The notes below the pieces were generated by a model. It searched no databases, was not told where the DNA came from, and saw only the letters and a program-made list of their open reading frames with translations. The position numbers and the translations under genes were made by a program. Below, in pieces: positions 13,524 through 14,310 of a stretch of 14,310 nt of DNA. The DNA is from Desulfovibrio sp. (GTDB taxonomy: Bacteria; Desulfobacterota; Desulfovibrionia; Desulfovibrionales; Desulfovibrionaceae): the NCBI GenBank assembly GCA_020217165.1, contig JAIWOE010000092.1, positions 1 through 14,310 on the forward strand, given 5' to 3'. Position 1 is the first letter of the stretch. Every line of letters begins with the position of its first letter.

Positions 13524-14310
13524 CTAGCGCTTCAGGTTGATGGCTTCCTGGAGCAGGGTGTCCACGGTGGTGATGACCTTGGAATTGGCCTGATACCCCC
13601 GCTGAAAGCGGATGAGGTCCACCATTTCCCCGGAATAATCCACATTGGACATTTCCAGACTGTTGGAGGCCACCTCCCCGAAGCTGGCGGTGTTGGCCCT
13701 GCCGATGGCCGGATCTCCCGAGGCCCGCGTGGCCGCGAAGAGGTTGCCCCCTTCGCTGGAAAGGCCTTGATCGTTGGTGAAGCTGGCCAGCCCCAGGACG
13801 AAGAGCGACATGGACACGCCATTGGTGAAGGTGCCGCTGATGACGCCATTGGCATCGATGGCGATGGAGGAAAGATAGCCGGCGGCGTAGCCGTCCTGAC
13901 TTTGCTTGAGGGTGGCGTTGGCCGAGCCGTAGGCCGTGGTGACGTTGGTATCGTACACCGGGGCGGCAAACGAGAAGAGGTTGGCGCTGTCCGTGCCCAC
14001 CAGGGCGGCGTTGGCCACGGCGCCATCCCAGGTGATGTCTGCGGCGCTGGCATGCATGCCGAAGTTCATGCCGATGTTCACGGCGTTGGCGTCGGTGGTG
14101 GCACTGGCGTCTTCCATGCCGGAAAAGTTGGCCGTGAAGACGGGGTAGCCGTCGTCATTGATCTCTGCCGGGGTCCAGTTGCTCAGGTCCTGCAGGTCGC
14201 CGGTGGCGGCGGCGTCCAGGGTGAAGGCGCTCATGCCCGTGAGCTGCCCCGAGGAGTCGAAGCTCAGGGTGCCGGTCATGAGCAGCCCGGCGCTGGTGGT
14301 TTCGGCCAGG
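13524..14310 (-). CDS. flgE: Flagellar hook protein FlgE, C-terminal part (5' end beyond window)
   Basis: The frame is open to the right edge of the window, so only the last 261 residues are present. It encodes the subunit of the flagellar hook. The C-terminus is the FlgE/rod-type closing domain: SLEMSNVDYSGEMVDLIRF, then QRGYQANSKVITTVDTLLQEA and INLKR. Before it, LFVLGLASFTNDQGLSSEGGNLFAATRASG is the conserved FlgE D1 return, and NGVISGTFTNG the strand leading into it. The presence of flgK immediately downstream, and this segment order, argue for FlgE rather than the rod proteins FlgF/FlgG. No cysteine is seen in this part, unlike the FlgK and FlgL downstream. The stop codon is ten bases from the flgK ATG. 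The internal ATG near 14279 is not the start. Confidence 0.92.
   Translation of the reverse strand, partial: LAETTSAGLLMTGTLSFDSSGQLTGMSAFTLDAAATGDLQDLSNWTPAEINDDGYPVFTANFSGMEDASATTDANAVNIGMNFGMHASAADITWDGAVANAALVGTDSANLFSFAAPVYDTNVTTAYGSANATLKQSQDGYAAGYLSSIAIDANGVISGTFTNGVSMSLFVLGLASFTNDQGLSSEGGNLFAATRASGDPAIGRANTASFGEVASNSLEMSNVDYSGEMVDLIRFQRGYQANSKVITTVDTLLQEAINLKR

Noticed and set aside
1..14310. CRISPR arrays, tRNA or rRNA genes, insertion sequences, integrase or prophage genes
   Set aside because: None seen: no regularly spaced direct repeats, no transposase or integrase-like ORF, no tRNA-like folds noticed by eye.

Overview
The window is GC-rich, almost fully coding bacterial DNA. It most resembles a free-swimming, strictly anaerobic delta-proteobacterium (Desulfobacterota) of the Desulfovibrio/Megalodesulfovibrio kind. 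The basis is a Wolinella/D. gigas-type di-heme quinol:fumarate reductase operon in the order frdC-frdA-frdB, a FliD N-terminus of the type I associate with Desulfovibrio, and flgE-flgK-flgL proteins carrying large extra domains. The species assignment is inference from remembered protein similarity; no search was run.

Layout, left to right. (1) 1-561: the C-terminal part of an Orn/Lys/Arg decarboxylase, closest in remembered sequence to biodegradative arginine decarboxylase AdiA. (2) 576-1436: a HAD-IIA (LHPP-like) phosphatase, followed by a strong hairpin at 1443-1480. (3) 1531-3840: a tightly packed four-gene signalling cassette made of a single-domain response regulator, a CheC-type phosphatase, a free Hpt protein and a PAS-GGDEF diguanylate cyclase. 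The genes overlap or nearly touch, and the window shows no histidine kinase. (4) 3868-4374, minus strand: a four-helix membrane protein of unknown function, convergent with the cyclase. (5) 4375-4835: about 460 bases with no intact gene. It holds what looks like a remnant of a beta-rich extracellular domain and a weak candidate promoter for frd. (6) 4836-8132: frdC-frdA-frdB, the complete membrane-bound fumarate reductase. Electrons pass from menaquinol through two b hemes (FrdC) and three Fe-S clusters (FrdB) to covalent FAD (FrdA), where fumarate becomes succinate. (7) 8131-8185: an inverted repeat between the convergent frd and flagellar operons. (8) 8193-14310, minus strand, transcribed right to left: flgE (partial), flgK, flgL, fliD. 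These encode hook, the two hook-filament junction proteins and filament cap, with gaps of about 10, 9 and 32 bases.

The points most worth following up are these. The FrdA residue expected to be the catalytic arginine (Wolinella R301) reads as glutamine. The response regulator/CheC/Hpt/GGDEF cassette looks like a self-contained phosphorelay tied to c-di-GMP output. A 'DGGxTW' beta module occurs twice in FlgL and once in FlgK. A decayed coding remnant lies upstream of frdC.
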